A stretch of 64,000 nt of DNA from a beta proteobacterium AAP51 (GCA_001295905.1 LJHT01000051.1:37413-101412); one strand, 5' to 3'. Positions 8,110-16,686 are shown, counted from the first letter of the stretch. Made by a program: numbers and translations. Notes: generated by a model from the sequence alone, not told the origin.

Positions 8110-8194
8110 GCATCTCGGCAAAGCGTCCACGCCGAGACGCCAGGGCCGCAAGGCAGAAGTACCGCATCAGCGCCAGAGGGTCAGGGAGACACGG
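8110..8194 (+). ncRNA. Candidate structured leader, c-di-GMP-I riboswitch-like
   Basis: Between the terminator and the GGDEF/EAL gene the RNA shows GGCAAAGC, a short hairpin, then CCGAGACGCCAGGGCC and a GCC-GCAA-GGC hairpin with a GNRA loop. GGCAAA and GACGC are hallmark blocks of the GEMM-I (c-di-GMP-I) aptamer, and the genetic context fits. Against it, the usual AAAGCC block is altered (CAGGGCC) and I cannot find the 3' helix with its GCCGGG element. A competing fold, CTCGGC pairing with GCCGAG, also exists. It may be a divergent aptamer or another leader structure. Confidence 0.3.
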
Positions 8195-8236
8195 ATGTCA
8201 CGACTGCGCTGCGCGCGGGTGCCCCGCTTGCCATGA
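8195..8236 (+). CDS. 13-residue Arg-rich leader ORF coupled to the GGDEF/EAL gene
   Basis: ATG at 8195 is preceded at ideal distance by AGGGAG (8183-8188). The peptide reads MSRLRCARVPRLP, with four Arg in 13 residues. Its stop TGA (8234-8236) overlaps the downstream start in an ATGA junction (8233-8236). The downstream gene has no convincing ribosome binding site of its own, so its translation is plausibly coupled to this ORF. Whether the peptide has a sensing role or is only a coupling device cannot be told from the sequence. Confidence 0.45.
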   Translation: MSRLRCARVPRLP

Positions 8237-9672
8237 TGGCGGCGAAAAGCTGGATGGCGCGTGTGCAGGGCTGGCTGGCCGGCTCGTCAGAGCCTGAAGC
8301 GCCCCCGGCGCCGCCCGACACCCTGCCGGCCCCCATCCCCGCCGACCTCGACTGCCTCTACACGCTGCAGGCCGAGCAGGTGCGCCTGCTGCAGCGCCAG
8401 GCGCAGCTGGACGGGCTGACCGGCCTGCCGCTGCGCAGCCATTTCCTGGGCCTGGTGCAGCAGCGACTGGATGCCGCCGCCGGCCCGGGCGCGGCCCTGC
8501 TGCTGCTGCGTGTGCAGCAACTCGACGGCCTGAACCAGCGCCTGGGCTTCGAAGCCACCGACCGCCTGCTGGCGGCGCTGGGCGAGGTCTTGCAGACCTA
8601 TGTCGACCGCGTGCCCGGCACCTGCGCCGGCCGTTTGAACGGCAGCGACTTCGCGCTGTGCCTGCCCGTGGCCGGCGTGGCGCGCGAGACCGCCACCTCG
8701 CTGCATGCCGCGCTGGCCGCCGTGCCGGCTCTGCGCGCCGGCCGGGCCGACGTGGCCGTGGGCGGGGTGGACGGCGCACCGCCGGCCCACCCGGGCGCGG
8801 TGCTGGCTGCGGCCGATGCTGCGCTGGCCCAGGCGGAGGCCCGCGGCGCCAGCGGCTACAGCCCGGTGGTGGTGGAGGCCTGGGCCGGCTCTGGCGGGCC
8901 CAGCGGCGACCCCACCGCCGTACCCACGACCGAAGGCGGCGAGCGGGCCTGGCGGGCGCAGATCGCCGCTGCGCTGGCCGATGGCCGCGTGCAGTTGCAG
9001 GCGGTGCCGGTGCTGGACGCCGTGGGGCACTGCCTGCACTTGGCCTGCCGCCTGTGTGTGCAGACGCAGCCCGGCGGCGCCTACCAGGCGGCCGAAGCCT
9101 GGTTCGCCTGGGCCCGCCGCAGCCGCCTGCTGCCGCTGGTCGACCGGGTCTGCATGGAGCTCGCGCTCCAGGCCATCGCTGCCGATGGCCGGGCGCGTGC
9201 GGTGCCGGCTTCGGCGCAGTCGCTGATGTCGCCCGGCTTCATCACCGACGCCTCGGAAATGCTGGCCGCCGCCCCCCGCGCCGCCGCGCTGCTGACGGTG
9301 GAGTGCACCGATGCGCTGCGTGAAGCCGCCGCACTGCCGGCGCTGGCCGCGGCCGCCCGCGCGTGGCGCGCCTGGGGCGTGCGCATGGGCGTGGGGCCGA
9401 TGGACGAACTGGCGCTGCACCTGCCCGCCTTGAAGGCGGCCGGCGTGCGCCATGTCTCGCTGGACGTGCGCACGCTACCCGGCCTGGCCGAAGACGCGGC
9501 CCTGCGCAGCTATGTGCAGGGCCTGGCGGCCCTGGTGCACGGCCTGGGCCTCAGCGTGCTGGCCAGTGCCGTGAACGATGCCGCCGAAGCGCAGATCCTG
9601 TGGGGCCTGGGCGTCGATGCCGCCAGCGGTGCGGCGCTGCTGCCGGCTCCCGAGCCCGCGCTGCGCCGCTGA
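8233..9672 (+). CDS. Degenerate GGDEF/EAL-domain protein, probable c-di-GMP pseudoenzyme
   Basis: A 479-residue cytosolic protein without membrane segments. After a Pro-rich N-terminus comes a GGDEF-fold domain with LDGLTGLPLRSHF, but the signature loop reads LNGSDF instead of GGDEF, so cyclase activity is unlikely. The C-terminal half has an EAL-fold outline (AVPVLDAVG..., LLTVEC, a late VSLDVRTL strand), yet the EAL, DDFG and QG motifs are lost or altered. I infer a receptor, scaffold or remnant rather than an enzyme. The frame is open far upstream, but a terminator lies there; ATG at 8233 overlaps the leader ORF stop. Confidence 0.75.
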   Translation: MMAAKSWMARVQGWLAGSSEPEAPPAPPDTLPAPIPADLDCLYTLQAEQVRLLQRQAQLDGLTGLPLRSHFLGLVQQRLDAAAGPGAALLLLRVQQLDGLNQRLGFEATDRLLAALGEVLQTYVDRVPGTCAGRLNGSDFALCLPVAGVARETATSLHAALAAVPALRAGRADVAVGGVDGAPPAHPGAVLAAADAALAQAEARGASGYSPVVVEAWAGSGGPSGDPTAVPTTEGGERAWRAQIAAALADGRVQLQAVPVLDAVGHCLHLACRLCVQTQPGGAYQAAEAWFAWARRSRLLPLVDRVCMELALQAIAADGRARAVPASAQSLMSPGFITDASEMLAAAPRAAALLTVECTDALREAAALPALAAAARAWRAWGVRMGVGPMDELALHLPALKAAGVRHVSLDVRTLPGLAEDAALRSYVQGLAALVHGLGLSVLASAVNDAAEAQILWGLGVDAASGAALLPAPEPALRR

Positions 9673-9685
9673 CCGCCTGGGCCCT

Positions 9686-10231
9686 TCAGGCGATGTCGCC
9701 GGCGTGCACGCCGAAGTGGCCGCGCCGGCGGTCTTCGAAGAAATGTTCCAGCGTCAGGCGCACGGTGCGGAAGGCCAGTTCCTCCCAGGGCACCTCGTCT
9801 TCGCGGAAGAGGCGCGCTTCGATGGTTTCGGGGCCAGGGTCCAGCGTGGTGTCGAGCATGCGGGCGCGGTAGAACAGGTGCACCTGGCCCACGCGCACCA
9901 CGTTCAGCACGGTGAAAAGGTCTTGCATCTCCACCCGCGCGCCGGCTTCTTCCACGGTTTCGCGCAGGGCCCCGTCGGCCGTGCTTTCGCCCAGTTCCAG
10001 GAAACCCGCAGGCAGCGTCCACATGCCGTAGCGCGGCTCGATGTTGCGGCGGCACAGCAGCACCTGCTCGCCCCACACCGGCACCGTGCCCACCACGTTG
10101 ATGGGGTTCTCGTAGTGGATCTCGCCGCAGGCGCTGCAGATGGCGCGTTCGCGGTTGTCGTCGGCGGGTACGCGGTAAACGGCTTCGGCGCCGCAGACAC
10201 GGCAGTGCTTGATACGGCGCGGCACCATCAT
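9686..10231 (-). CDS. NUDIX hydrolase with N-terminal zinc ribbon
   Basis: The protein has about 181 residues from the first of two adjacent ATG codons (10231 or 10228). A four-cysteine ribbon CRVCG...CSACG lies near the N-terminus, followed by a complete Nudix box of the form Gx5Ex7REUxEExGU (GFLELGESTADGALRETVEEAGA is the region, about 88-110). Known members hydrolyse nucleoside-diphosphate-linked compounds; zinc-ribbon Nudix proteins include NudC-like NADH pyrophosphatases, but this one is shorter. It is divergent from the FAH-family gene and convergent with the GGDEF/EAL gene, 14 bases away. Confidence 0.88.
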   Translation of the reverse strand: MMVPRRIKHCRVCGAEAVYRVPADDNRERAICSACGEIHYENPINVVGTVPVWGEQVLLCRRNIEPRYGMWTLPAGFLELGESTADGALRETVEEAGARVEMQDLFTVLNVVRVGQVHLFYRARMLDTTLDPGPETIEARLFREDEVPWEELAFRTVRLTLEHFFEDRRRGHFGVHAGDIA

Positions 10232-10299
10232 GCGGGCCAGTGTAGCGGGCAGGGCGTGGCATGATGGTCCATCACCCCACAACCCTTCCCACCCGCCGC

Positions 10300-10992
10300 A
10301 TGAGCCTGGTTTTCACCCCGCCCGCCCCCGTTGTCGTGCCCGTGGTGGGCGGTGGCAGCTACCCCGTGCACCGCATCTATTGCGTGGGCCGCAACTACGC
10401 CGAGCACGCGGTGGAGATGGGCTTCACCGGCCGCGAGCCGCCGTTCTTCTTCATGAAGCCGGCCGATGCCATCGTGGCCGTGCCGGAAGGCAGCACGGGC
10501 GAGATGAGCTACCCCACGCTCACCAACAACCTGCACCATGAAATTGAACTGGTGGTGGCCATCGGCCAGGGTGGGCGCCACATCGCCGCGGCCGACGCGC
10601 CAGCCCACATCTGGGGCTATGCCGTGGGCCTGGACATGACGCGCCGCGACCTGCAAGGCGAGATGAAGAAGCAGGGCCGCCCCTGGTGCATCGGCAAGGC
10701 CTTCGACCAGAGCGCGCCCATCGGCCCCATCGTGCCCAAGGCGCAGACCGGTGAACTGCTCAGCGGCGCCATCACCTTGGCCGTGAACGGAACCATCCGG
10801 CAGCGCGGTGACCTGAAGGAGCTCATCTGGAGTGTCAACGAAACCATCGAGCAGCTCAGCGCCGCCTGGGCGCTGCAGCCCGGCGACCTCATCTTCACGG
10901 GCACGCCCGCCGGCGTGGGCGCGGTGCAACGCGGCGACGTGATGGAAGGCGCCGTGGCGGGCCTGGGCAGCCTGAAGGTGGCGGTGGTCTGA
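10300..10992 (+). CDS. Fumarylacetoacetate hydrolase family protein, fumarylpyruvate hydrolase-like
   Basis: The 230-residue protein matches the short FAH family: YCVGRNYAEHA, the metal-ligand segment HHEIELVV, and PGDLIFTGTPAGVG near the end. Short FAH proteins of this type include NagK fumarylpyruvate hydrolase. The zeta-GST gene (maleylpyruvate isomerase type) follows 27 bases later, which supports a joint role in the last steps of gentisate or homogentisate ring cleavage. No dioxygenase gene is nearby. The frame extends upstream to 10261; I choose ATG 10300 because the family similarity begins there. Confidence 0.85.
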   Translation: MSLVFTPPAPVVVPVVGGGSYPVHRIYCVGRNYAEHAVEMGFTGREPPFFFMKPADAIVAVPEGSTGEMSYPTLTNNLHHEIELVVAIGQGGRHIAAADAPAHIWGYAVGLDMTRRDLQGEMKKQGRPWCIGKAFDQSAPIGPIVPKAQTGELLSGAITLAVNGTIRQRGDLKELIWSVNETIEQLSAAWALQPGDLIFTGTPAGVGAVQRGDVMEGAVAGLGSLKVAVV

Positions 10993-11019
10993 TTCCATCA
11001 AGGCAAGGCAAGGCAGGGC

Positions 11020-11652
11020 ATGGAGCTCTACAACTACTTCCGCTCTTCGGCGTCCTACCGCGTGCGCATCGCGCTGGCGCTGAAGGGGCTGGACTACACC
11101 TACCGGCCCGTGCACCTGGCCAAGGGCGAACAGTTCGGCGAACACTACAGCGCCGTCTCCCCCAGCCGCCTGGTGCCCTTGCTGCGCGATGGCGAGCACA
11201 CGCTGACGCAGTCGCTCGCCATCATCGAGTACCTCGACGAAACCCACCCGCAGCCACCGCTGCTGCCGGCCACGCCGGCCGAGCGCGCCCGCGTGCGCGC
11301 GCTGGCCATGGACATCGCCTGCGAGATACACCCGCTGAACAACCTGCGCGTGCTGCGCTACCTGGTGAACGACCTGAAGCTCAGCGAAGACGACAAGCAC
11401 CGCTGGTACCGCCACTGGATAGAAACCGGCCTCGGGGTGGTGGAAAGCCAGCTTGCCGCCGCGCCCGCGCGCTACAGCCACGGCACCACGCCCACGCTGG
11501 CCGACTGCTGCCTGGTGCCCCAGGTCTTCAATGCGCAGCGTTTTGAATGCCGCCTGAGCCACGTGCCGAACGTGATGCGCGTCTTCGATGCCTGCATGGC
11601 CTTGCCCGCCTTCGAGCAGACCGCGCCCGGGCGGTGCCCCGACGCCGAGTGA
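11020..11652 (+). CDS. Zeta-class glutathione transferase, maleylpyruvate/maleylacetoacetate isomerase
   Basis: The 210-residue protein has a thioredoxin-fold N-terminal half with RSSASYRVRIALALKG and a helical C-terminal half including LADCCLVPQ. The family catalyses glutathione-dependent cis-trans isomerisation of maleylacetoacetate or maleylpyruvate, feeding the hydrolase encoded just upstream. The motif usually written SSCxxRVRIAL has Ala in place of Cys here; the Ser before it, which activates glutathione, is kept. It overlaps the next gene by four bases (GTGA). Confidence 0.87.
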   Translation: MELYNYFRSSASYRVRIALALKGLDYTYRPVHLAKGEQFGEHYSAVSPSRLVPLLRDGEHTLTQSLAIIEYLDETHPQPPLLPATPAERARVRALAMDIACEIHPLNNLRVLRYLVNDLKLSEDDKHRWYRHWIETGLGVVESQLAAAPARYSHGTTPTLADCCLVPQVFNAQRFECRLSHVPNVMRVFDACMALPAFEQTAPGRCPDAE

Positions 11653-12431
11653 CCCCCGCCTTGCCCCTGCTGCGGCCGGCCTGGCCTGCGCCTGCCCAGG
11701 TGGGCGCCGCCATGAGCCAGCGCGCCGGCGGCGTGAGCCAGGGCCCCTATGCCGCGCTGAACCTGGGCGTGGCCGTGGGCGATGAACCCGACGCCGTGGC
11801 CGAGAACCGCGCCCGCTTCAGCGCTGCCCTGGGGGCACGGCCGGTGTGGCTGCGCCAGGTGCACGGCGTGAACGTGCTGCGCCTGCACGCGGGTGACGAC
11901 AGCGCGCCCCCTGAAAGTGCCGACGCGTCCTGCACCACCGACCTGGGCGTGGCCTGCACCGTGCAGGCGGCCGACTGCATGCCCGTGCTGTTCACGCTGC
12001 GCGATGGCTCGGCCGTGGCGGCGGCCCACGCCGGCTGGCGTGGCCTGGCGGCAGGGGTGCTGGAAGCCACGGTGCAGGCCCTGTGTGCGCTGGCGCCGCC
12101 GAACCAACAGGCCGGCCCCGCCGACGTGCTGGCCTGGCTGGGCCCCTGCATCGGGCCCCGGGCCTTCGAGGTGAGCGCCGAGGTGCTGCAGGCCTTCGGC
12201 CAGGACCCGGCCGCGGCGGACGGGCTGCGCTTCGTGCACCGCCCGCGGCCCGACGGCGCACCACGCTGGCTGGCCAACCTGCCCTTGCTGGCGCGCGAAC
12301 GCTTGCAGGCGGCCGGCGTGCAGGCCATCACCGACGGCTCGGCCTGCACGGTGGAAGACCCGTCAAGCTTCTTTTCTTTCCGCCGCGATGGCGTCACCGG
12401 GCGCATGGCCGCTGCGGTCTGGCGCCGCTGA
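11649..12431 (+). CDS. Laccase-domain (YfiH/PgeF) protein, purine nucleoside-active multicopper-fold enzyme
   Basis: The 260-residue protein has the conserved metal-site residues of the DUF152/YfiH family: His72 in RQVHGVNV, Cys110 in AADCMPVL and His127 in AHAGWRG. Family members have been described as peptidoglycan-editing factor (PgeF) and as adenosine deaminase/phosphorylases. I place the start at GTG 11649, inside the isomerase stop (GTGA overlap), because the PALPLLRPAW segment that follows is typical of the family N-terminus. Its last 69 bases overlap a gene on the other strand. Confidence 0.85.
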   Translation: MTPALPLLRPAWPAPAQVGAAMSQRAGGVSQGPYAALNLGVAVGDEPDAVAENRARFSAALGARPVWLRQVHGVNVLRLHAGDDSAPPESADASCTTDLGVACTVQAADCMPVLFTLRDGSAVAAAHAGWRGLAAGVLEATVQALCALAPPNQQAGPADVLAWLGPCIGPRAFEVSAEVLQAFGQDPAAADGLRFVHRPRPDGAPRWLANLPLLARERLQAAGVQAITDGSACTVEDPSSFFSFRRDGVTGRMAAAVWRR

Positions 12432-12689
12432 GGCGGGCAGGGCCGCCGAAGCGGGTTCGACGGCGGCTTCGGCGGCGGCCGCCCGCGCGGCGTCTTCGGC
12501 CGCTTCTGCCGCACGCAGCCTGCGCTTGCGGGCCGGCGTGCCCAGGATGTACAGCAGGATGGACAGCGGCAACAGCCCATACAGCAGGAAGGTGAAGAAG
12601 GCGCCGATGACCGTACCCTGTGGCGAAGTGGCTTCGGCCACTGCCATCATCAGCACGACGTACATCCAGGCAATGGCGATCAGGTACAT
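12363..12689 (-). CDS. Small two-helix membrane protein of unknown function
   Basis: With the ATG at 12689 the product has 108 residues: two hydrophobic segments (about 2-18 and 28-51), a basic stop-transfer KRRLR, and an Ala/Glu/Arg-rich cytoplasmic tail. I do not recognise the family. The 3' end lies antisense within the last 69 bases of yfiH, so the low-complexity tail may reflect the composition of the opposite gene. The membrane part itself lies outside the overlap and looks genuinely coding. Confidence 0.6.
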   Translation of the reverse strand: MYLIAIAWMYVVLMMAVAEATSPQGTVIGAFFTFLLYGLLPLSILLYILGTPARKRRLRAAEAAEDAARAAAAEAAVEPASAALPASAAPDRSGHAPGDAIAAERKEA

Positions 12690-12763
12690 GGGGGAACCCG
12701 CAGTAGGCACGGCCGGCCGGCCGTTAAAGTGCTCGGGGCCGCAGGTCGCGCGGCCAGGACAGT

Positions 12764-12792
12764 GGCGTCATCACGGCGTCATCACTGCGTCA
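12764..12792. repeat. Tandem 11-bp repeat upstream of phaC
   Basis: GGCGTCATCAC occurs twice back to back (12764-12774, 12775-12785), followed by a partial third copy TGCGTCA. It sits about 80-100 bases before the phaC start, in the promoter region. Equal spacing of one helical turn would suit a DNA-binding protein, but no known operator is recognised. Confidence 0.5.
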
Positions 12793-12865
12793 GGGGCCCG
12801 GCATAGAACCTGCAGCATGGAACGCCGGGCCTCAAGCCGCCCGCGCGACATCAGGAGACAACACG

Positions 12866-14563
12866 GTGAACAAGAAGACTAGCGCAGCCTTGCCCCCTGC
12901 TGCTGCACCGGTGCAGGCCATCGGGGCTGCGGTTGGGGACATTTTCAAGTCGATGGCGGGCCTGAACGTGCCCGTGCAGCAGCTCGCGCAGATCCAGGCC
13001 GATTACCTGAAGAGCGCCACCGAGCTGTGGAACCAGTCGCTGCACACGCTGAACGGCGATGCGGCCGCCAAGCCCGCGCCCATCGCCGACCGCCGCTTCG
13101 GCAGCAGCGAATGGCTGGCCAACCCGGCTGCGGCCTACACCGCGCAGATGTACCTGCTGAACGCCCGCGCGCTGACGCAGCTGGCCGACAGCGTGCAGGG
13201 CGACGCCAAGACGCGCGCCCGCATCCGCTTCGCCGTGCAGCAGTGGGTGGACATGGCCAGCCCCAGCAACTTCCTGGCGCTGAACCCCGACGCGCTGAAG
13301 AAGGCCATGGAAACCCAGGGCGAAAGCCTCACCGCCGGCATGCAGCACCTGCTGGAAGACCTGCAGAAGGGCCATGTCTCGCAGACCGACGAATCGGTGT
13401 TCGAGGTGGGCAGGAACGTGGCCACCACGGCCGGCCATGTGGTGTTCGAGAACGAACTCTTCCAGCTCATCGAGTACCAGCCGCTCACCGCCAAGGTGCA
13501 TGAACGGCCCATGCTCTTCGTGCCGCCGTGCATCAACAAGTACTACATCCTCGACCTGCAGCCCGACAACAGCGTCATCCGCTACACCGTGGAGCAAGGC
13601 CACCGCACCTTCGTGGTGAGCTGGCGCAACCCCGTTGAGAGCCTGAAGCACAAGACCTGGGACGACTACATCGAAGAAGGCCCCATCGCCGCCATCCGCG
13701 CGGTGCAGGGCATCACGGGGCAGGACAGCATCAACACGCTGGGTTTCTGCGTCGGCGGCACCATCCTGGCCACCGCGCTGGCCGTGCTGGCCGCGCGCGG
13801 CGAACAGGCGGCGCACAGCGTGACGCTGCTGACCACGCTGCTCGACTTCGAAAGCACCGGCATCCTCGACATCTTCATCGACGAAGCTTCCGTGAAGCTG
13901 CGCGAGATGACCCTGGGCCCCGAGGCCCCGGGCGGCCCGGGCCTGCTGAAGGGCCAGGAACTGGCCACCACCTTCAGCTTCCTGCGGCCCAATGACCTGG
14001 TGTGGAACTACGTCGTGGCCAACTACCTGAAGGGCGAGGCGCCGCCGCCTTTCGACCTGCTGTACTGGAACGGCGACAGCACCAACCTGCCCGGGCCCAT
14101 GTACTGCTGGTACCTGCGCCACACCTACCTTCAGAACGAGCTGAAGCAAGCGGGCAAGCTGGTGGTGTGCGGCGAGAAGATCGATCTCGGTGCCATCGAG
14201 GCCCCGGTCTTCATCTACGGTTCGCGCGAAGACCACATCGTGCCCTGGACGGCCGCCTACGCCTCGGTCCCCTTGCTCAAGGGCGAGCGACAGTTCGTCC
14301 TGGGCGCCAGCGGCCACATTGCCGGCGTCATCAATCCGCCCTCCAAGGGCAAGCGCAGCCACTGGACGAACGCCAGGCTGCCGGCCACCGCCGAAGCCTG
14401 GTTCGCCAGCGCGACCGAACATCCGGGAAGCTGGTGGCCCGTGTGGGCCGACTGGCTGAAACCCAAGGCCGGCAAACTGGTCAACGCACCCAAGACCCCC
14501 GGCAGCCCGCGGTTCAAGCCGATAGAGCCCGCCCCTGGCCGCTACGTCAAGGTGAAAGCCTGA
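12866..14563 (+). CDS. phaC: Class I poly(3-hydroxyalkanoate) synthase
   Basis: PhaC polymerises (R)-3-hydroxyacyl-CoA into PHA at the granule surface. The 565-residue length fits class I. The lipase-like box GFCVGG carries the nucleophile Cys295; Asp456 (SREDHIVPW) and His484 (ASGHIAGV) complete the triad. The N-terminal ~180 residues form the family's dimer/phasin-interacting region. The start is a GTG at 12866 with a good ribosome binding site (CAGGAGA); there is no ATG at this position. It leads the phaC-phaA-phaB cluster. Confidence 0.96.
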   Translation: MNKKTSAALPPAAAPVQAIGAAVGDIFKSMAGLNVPVQQLAQIQADYLKSATELWNQSLHTLNGDAAAKPAPIADRRFGSSEWLANPAAAYTAQMYLLNARALTQLADSVQGDAKTRARIRFAVQQWVDMASPSNFLALNPDALKKAMETQGESLTAGMQHLLEDLQKGHVSQTDESVFEVGRNVATTAGHVVFENELFQLIEYQPLTAKVHERPMLFVPPCINKYYILDLQPDNSVIRYTVEQGHRTFVVSWRNPVESLKHKTWDDYIEEGPIAAIRAVQGITGQDSINTLGFCVGGTILATALAVLAARGEQAAHSVTLLTTLLDFESTGILDIFIDEASVKLREMTLGPEAPGGPGLLKGQELATTFSFLRPNDLVWNYVVANYLKGEAPPPFDLLYWNGDSTNLPGPMYCWYLRHTYLQNELKQAGKLVVCGEKIDLGAIEAPVFIYGSREDHIVPWTAAYASVPLLKGERQFVLGASGHIAGVINPPSKGKRSHWTNARLPATAEAWFASATEHPGSWWPVWADWLKPKAGKLVNAPKTPGSPRFKPIEPAPGRYVKVKA

Positions 14564-14588
14564 CCCCGTATTCACGAAGGAGACTCCC

Positions 14589-15773
14589 ATGGCCCAACAA
14601 GACATCGTCATCGTCGCCGCCGCCCGCACGGCGGTCGGCAAGTTCGGCGGCACGCTCGCCAAGACCGCTGCGCCCGAACTGGGCGCCACCGTGCTGAAGG
14701 CGCTGCTCGAGCGCAGCGGCCTGGCCGCCGAACAGGTGGGCGAGGTCATCCTCGGCCAGGTGCTCACCGCCGGCAGCGGCCAGAACGCGGCGCGCCAGGC
14801 CGTCATCAAGGCCGGTTTTCCCACCGGCGTGCCGGCCATGACCATCAACAAGGTCTGCGGCAGCGGCCTGAAGGCGGTGATGCTGGCGGCGCAGGCCATC
14901 CGCGACGGCGACAGCGACATCATCATCGCCGGCGGCCAGGAGAACATGAGCGCCGCGCCGCACGTGCTGCTGGGCAGCCGCGACGGGCAGCGCATGGGCG
15001 ACTGGAAGATGGTCGACAGCATGATCACCGACGGCCTGTGGGACGTGTACAACCAGTACCACATGGGCATCACGGCCGAGAACGTGGCCAAGAAGTACGG
15101 CATCACGCGCGAGGCGCAAGACGCGCTGGCGCTGGGCAGCCAGCAGAAGGCTGCCGCGGCGCAGGAAGCCGGCCGCTTCAAGGACGAAATCGTGCCCGTG
15201 AGCATTGCGCAGAAGAAGGGCGACCCCATCGTCTTCGCGGCCGACGAGTTCATCAACAAGAAGACCAGCGCCGAGGCCCTGGCCGGCCTGCGCCCCGCTT
15301 TCGACAAGGCCGGCAGCGTGACCGCCGGCAATGCCAGCGGCCTGAACGACGGCGCCGCCGCCGTGATGGTGATGACGGCCGCCAAGGCCGCCGCGCTGGG
15401 CCTGAAGCCGCTGGCGCGCATTGCCAGCTACGCCAGCGCCGGCCTCGACCCCGCGCTGATGGGCATGGGCCCGGTGCCCGCGGCGCAGAAGGCCCTGGCG
15501 CGCGCCGGCTGGAAGCCGCAAGACCTGGACCTGCTGGAGATCAACGAAGCCTTTGCCGCGCAGGCCTGCGCCGTGCATCAGGAAATGGGCTGGGACACGA
15601 GCAAGGTCAACGTCAACGGCGGGGCGATTGCCATCGGCCACCCCATCGGCGCCAGTGGCTGCCGCATCCTGGTGACGCTGCTGCACGAGATGATCAAGCG
15701 CGACGCGAAGAAGGGCATTGCCTCGCTGTGCATCGGCGGCGGCATGGGCGTGGCCCTGACCGTCGAACGCTGA
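14589..15773 (+). CDS. phaA: Acetyl-CoA C-acetyltransferase (beta-ketothiolase)
   Basis: A biosynthetic thiolase condensing two acetyl-CoA to acetoacetyl-CoA. The 394-residue protein has the acyl-enzyme Cys90 in [11 protein letters not shown], the [10 protein letters not shown] block with the catalytic His, and the C-terminal CIGGGMG loop with the second Cys. It starts 25 bases after phaC with an AAGGAGA ribosome binding site, so it is probably on the same transcript. Together with PhaB it supplies monomer to PhaC. Confidence 0.96.
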   Translation: MAQQDIVIVAAARTAVGKFGGTLAKTAAPELGATVLKALLERSGLAAEQVGEVILGQVLTAGSGQNAARQAVIKAGFPTGVPAMTINKVCGSGLKAVMLAAQAIRDGDSDIIIAGGQENMSAAPHVLLGSRDGQRMGDWKMVDSMITDGLWDVYNQYHMGITAENVAKKYGITREAQDALALGSQQKAAAAQEAGRFKDEIVPVSIAQKKGDPIVFAADEFINKKTSAEALAGLRPAFDKAGSVTAGNASGLNDGAAAVMVMTAAKAAALGLKPLARIASYASAGLDPALMGMGPVPAAQKALARAGWKPQDLDLLEINEAFAAQACAVHQEMGWDTSKVNVNGGAIAIGHPIGASGCRILVTLLHEMIKRDAKKGIASLCIGGGMGVALTVER

Positions 15774-15861
15774 AACCCCCTGTTTCGCCCCCAGGGCGAA
15801 CCCGATTGACCCGGGGCCGCCGCGCGGCGACCCTCACTTCACCCGTTTCAAGGAGCCAACA

Positions 15862-16599
15862 ATGAGCAAAAAAGTAGCCTACGTCACCGGCGGCATGGGC
15901 GGCATCGGTACCGCCATCTGCCAGCGCCTGGCCAAGGAGGGCTTCAAGGTCATCGCCGGCTGCGGCCCCAGCCGCGACCACGCCAAGTGGCTGGCCGAGC
16001 AGCAGGCCCTGGGCTATGAGTTCCACGCCTCCGTGGGCAACGTGGCCGACTGGCAAAGCACGGTGGACGCCTTCACGAAGGCGCGAGAGGAGCATGGCGC
16101 CATCGACGTGTTGGTGAACAACGCCGGCATCACGCGCGACCGCATGTTCCTGAAGATGACGCCGGAAGATTGGCACGCCGTCATCGACACCAACCTGAAC
16201 AGCATGTTCAACGTCACCAAGCAGGTGGTGCCCGGCATGGTGGAGAAGGGCTGGGGCCGCATCATCCAGATCAGCAGCGTGAACGGCGAGAAGGGCCAGG
16301 CCGGGCAAACGAACTACAGCGCGGCCAAGGCCGGCATGCACGGCTTCACCATGGCGCTGGCGCAAGAGCTGGCCGCCAAGGGCGTGACGGTGAATACCGT
16401 GAGCCCGGGCTACATCGGCACCGACATGGTCCGCGCCATCAAGCCCGAGGTGCTGGAGAAGATCGTCGCCACCATCCCGGTGAAGCGCCTGGGCATGCCC
16501 GAGGAAATCGGCTCCATCGTGGCCTGGCTGGCCAGCGAGGACTCCGGGTTCTCCACCGGCGCCGACTTCAGCTGCAACGGCGGCATGCACATGGGTTGA
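15862..16599 (+). CDS. phaB: Acetoacetyl-CoA reductase
   Basis: An NADPH-dependent short-chain dehydrogenase making (R)-3-hydroxybutyryl-CoA. The 245-residue protein has the TGGMGGIG cofactor loop (9-16), NNAG (87-89 region), the catalytic Ser at 138/139, Tyr152 and Lys156 (NYSAAKAG). AAGGAG precedes the ATG. It is the last gene of the PHA cluster; hairpins follow directly. No phaR regulator or phasin gene is adjacent, unlike in Cupriavidus. Confidence 0.95.
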   Translation: MSKKVAYVTGGMGGIGTAICQRLAKEGFKVIAGCGPSRDHAKWLAEQQALGYEFHASVGNVADWQSTVDAFTKAREEHGAIDVLVNNAGITRDRMFLKMTPEDWHAVIDTNLNSMFNVTKQVVPGMVEKGWGRIIQISSVNGEKGQAGQTNYSAAKAGMHGFTMALAQELAAKGVTVNTVSPGYIGTDMVRAIKPEVLEKIVATIPVKRLGMPEEIGSIVAWLASEDSGFSTGADFSCNGGMHMG

Positions 16600-16619
16600 A
16601 GACCGGCTTGCCGGTCTTC
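16598..16619. terminator. Hairpin directly after phaB
   Basis: GAAGACCGG (16598-16606) and CCGGTCTTC (16611-16619) form a perfect 9-bp stem with a 4-base loop, starting inside the phaB stop codon. No T-run follows, so it may protect the 3' end or assist the second hairpin about 70 bases downstream. Confidence 0.55.
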
Positions 16620-16686
16620 AACCCTTCGGGCGAACGTTCGGCACCCCCAGCCCCCTCCGGAAGGGGTTCCAGTCAGGTTGACGCAG

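Noticed and set aside
7927..8232. Upstream extension of the GGDEF/EAL frame into the desaturase gene
   Set aside because: It runs through the desaturase terminator and through a Shine-Dalgarno-led leader ORF, so it is unlikely to be translated.
8036..8233. Frameshifted or fused desaturase-GGDEF gene
   Set aside because: The desaturase ends in its own terminator and has normal family length. No common domain crosses the gap.
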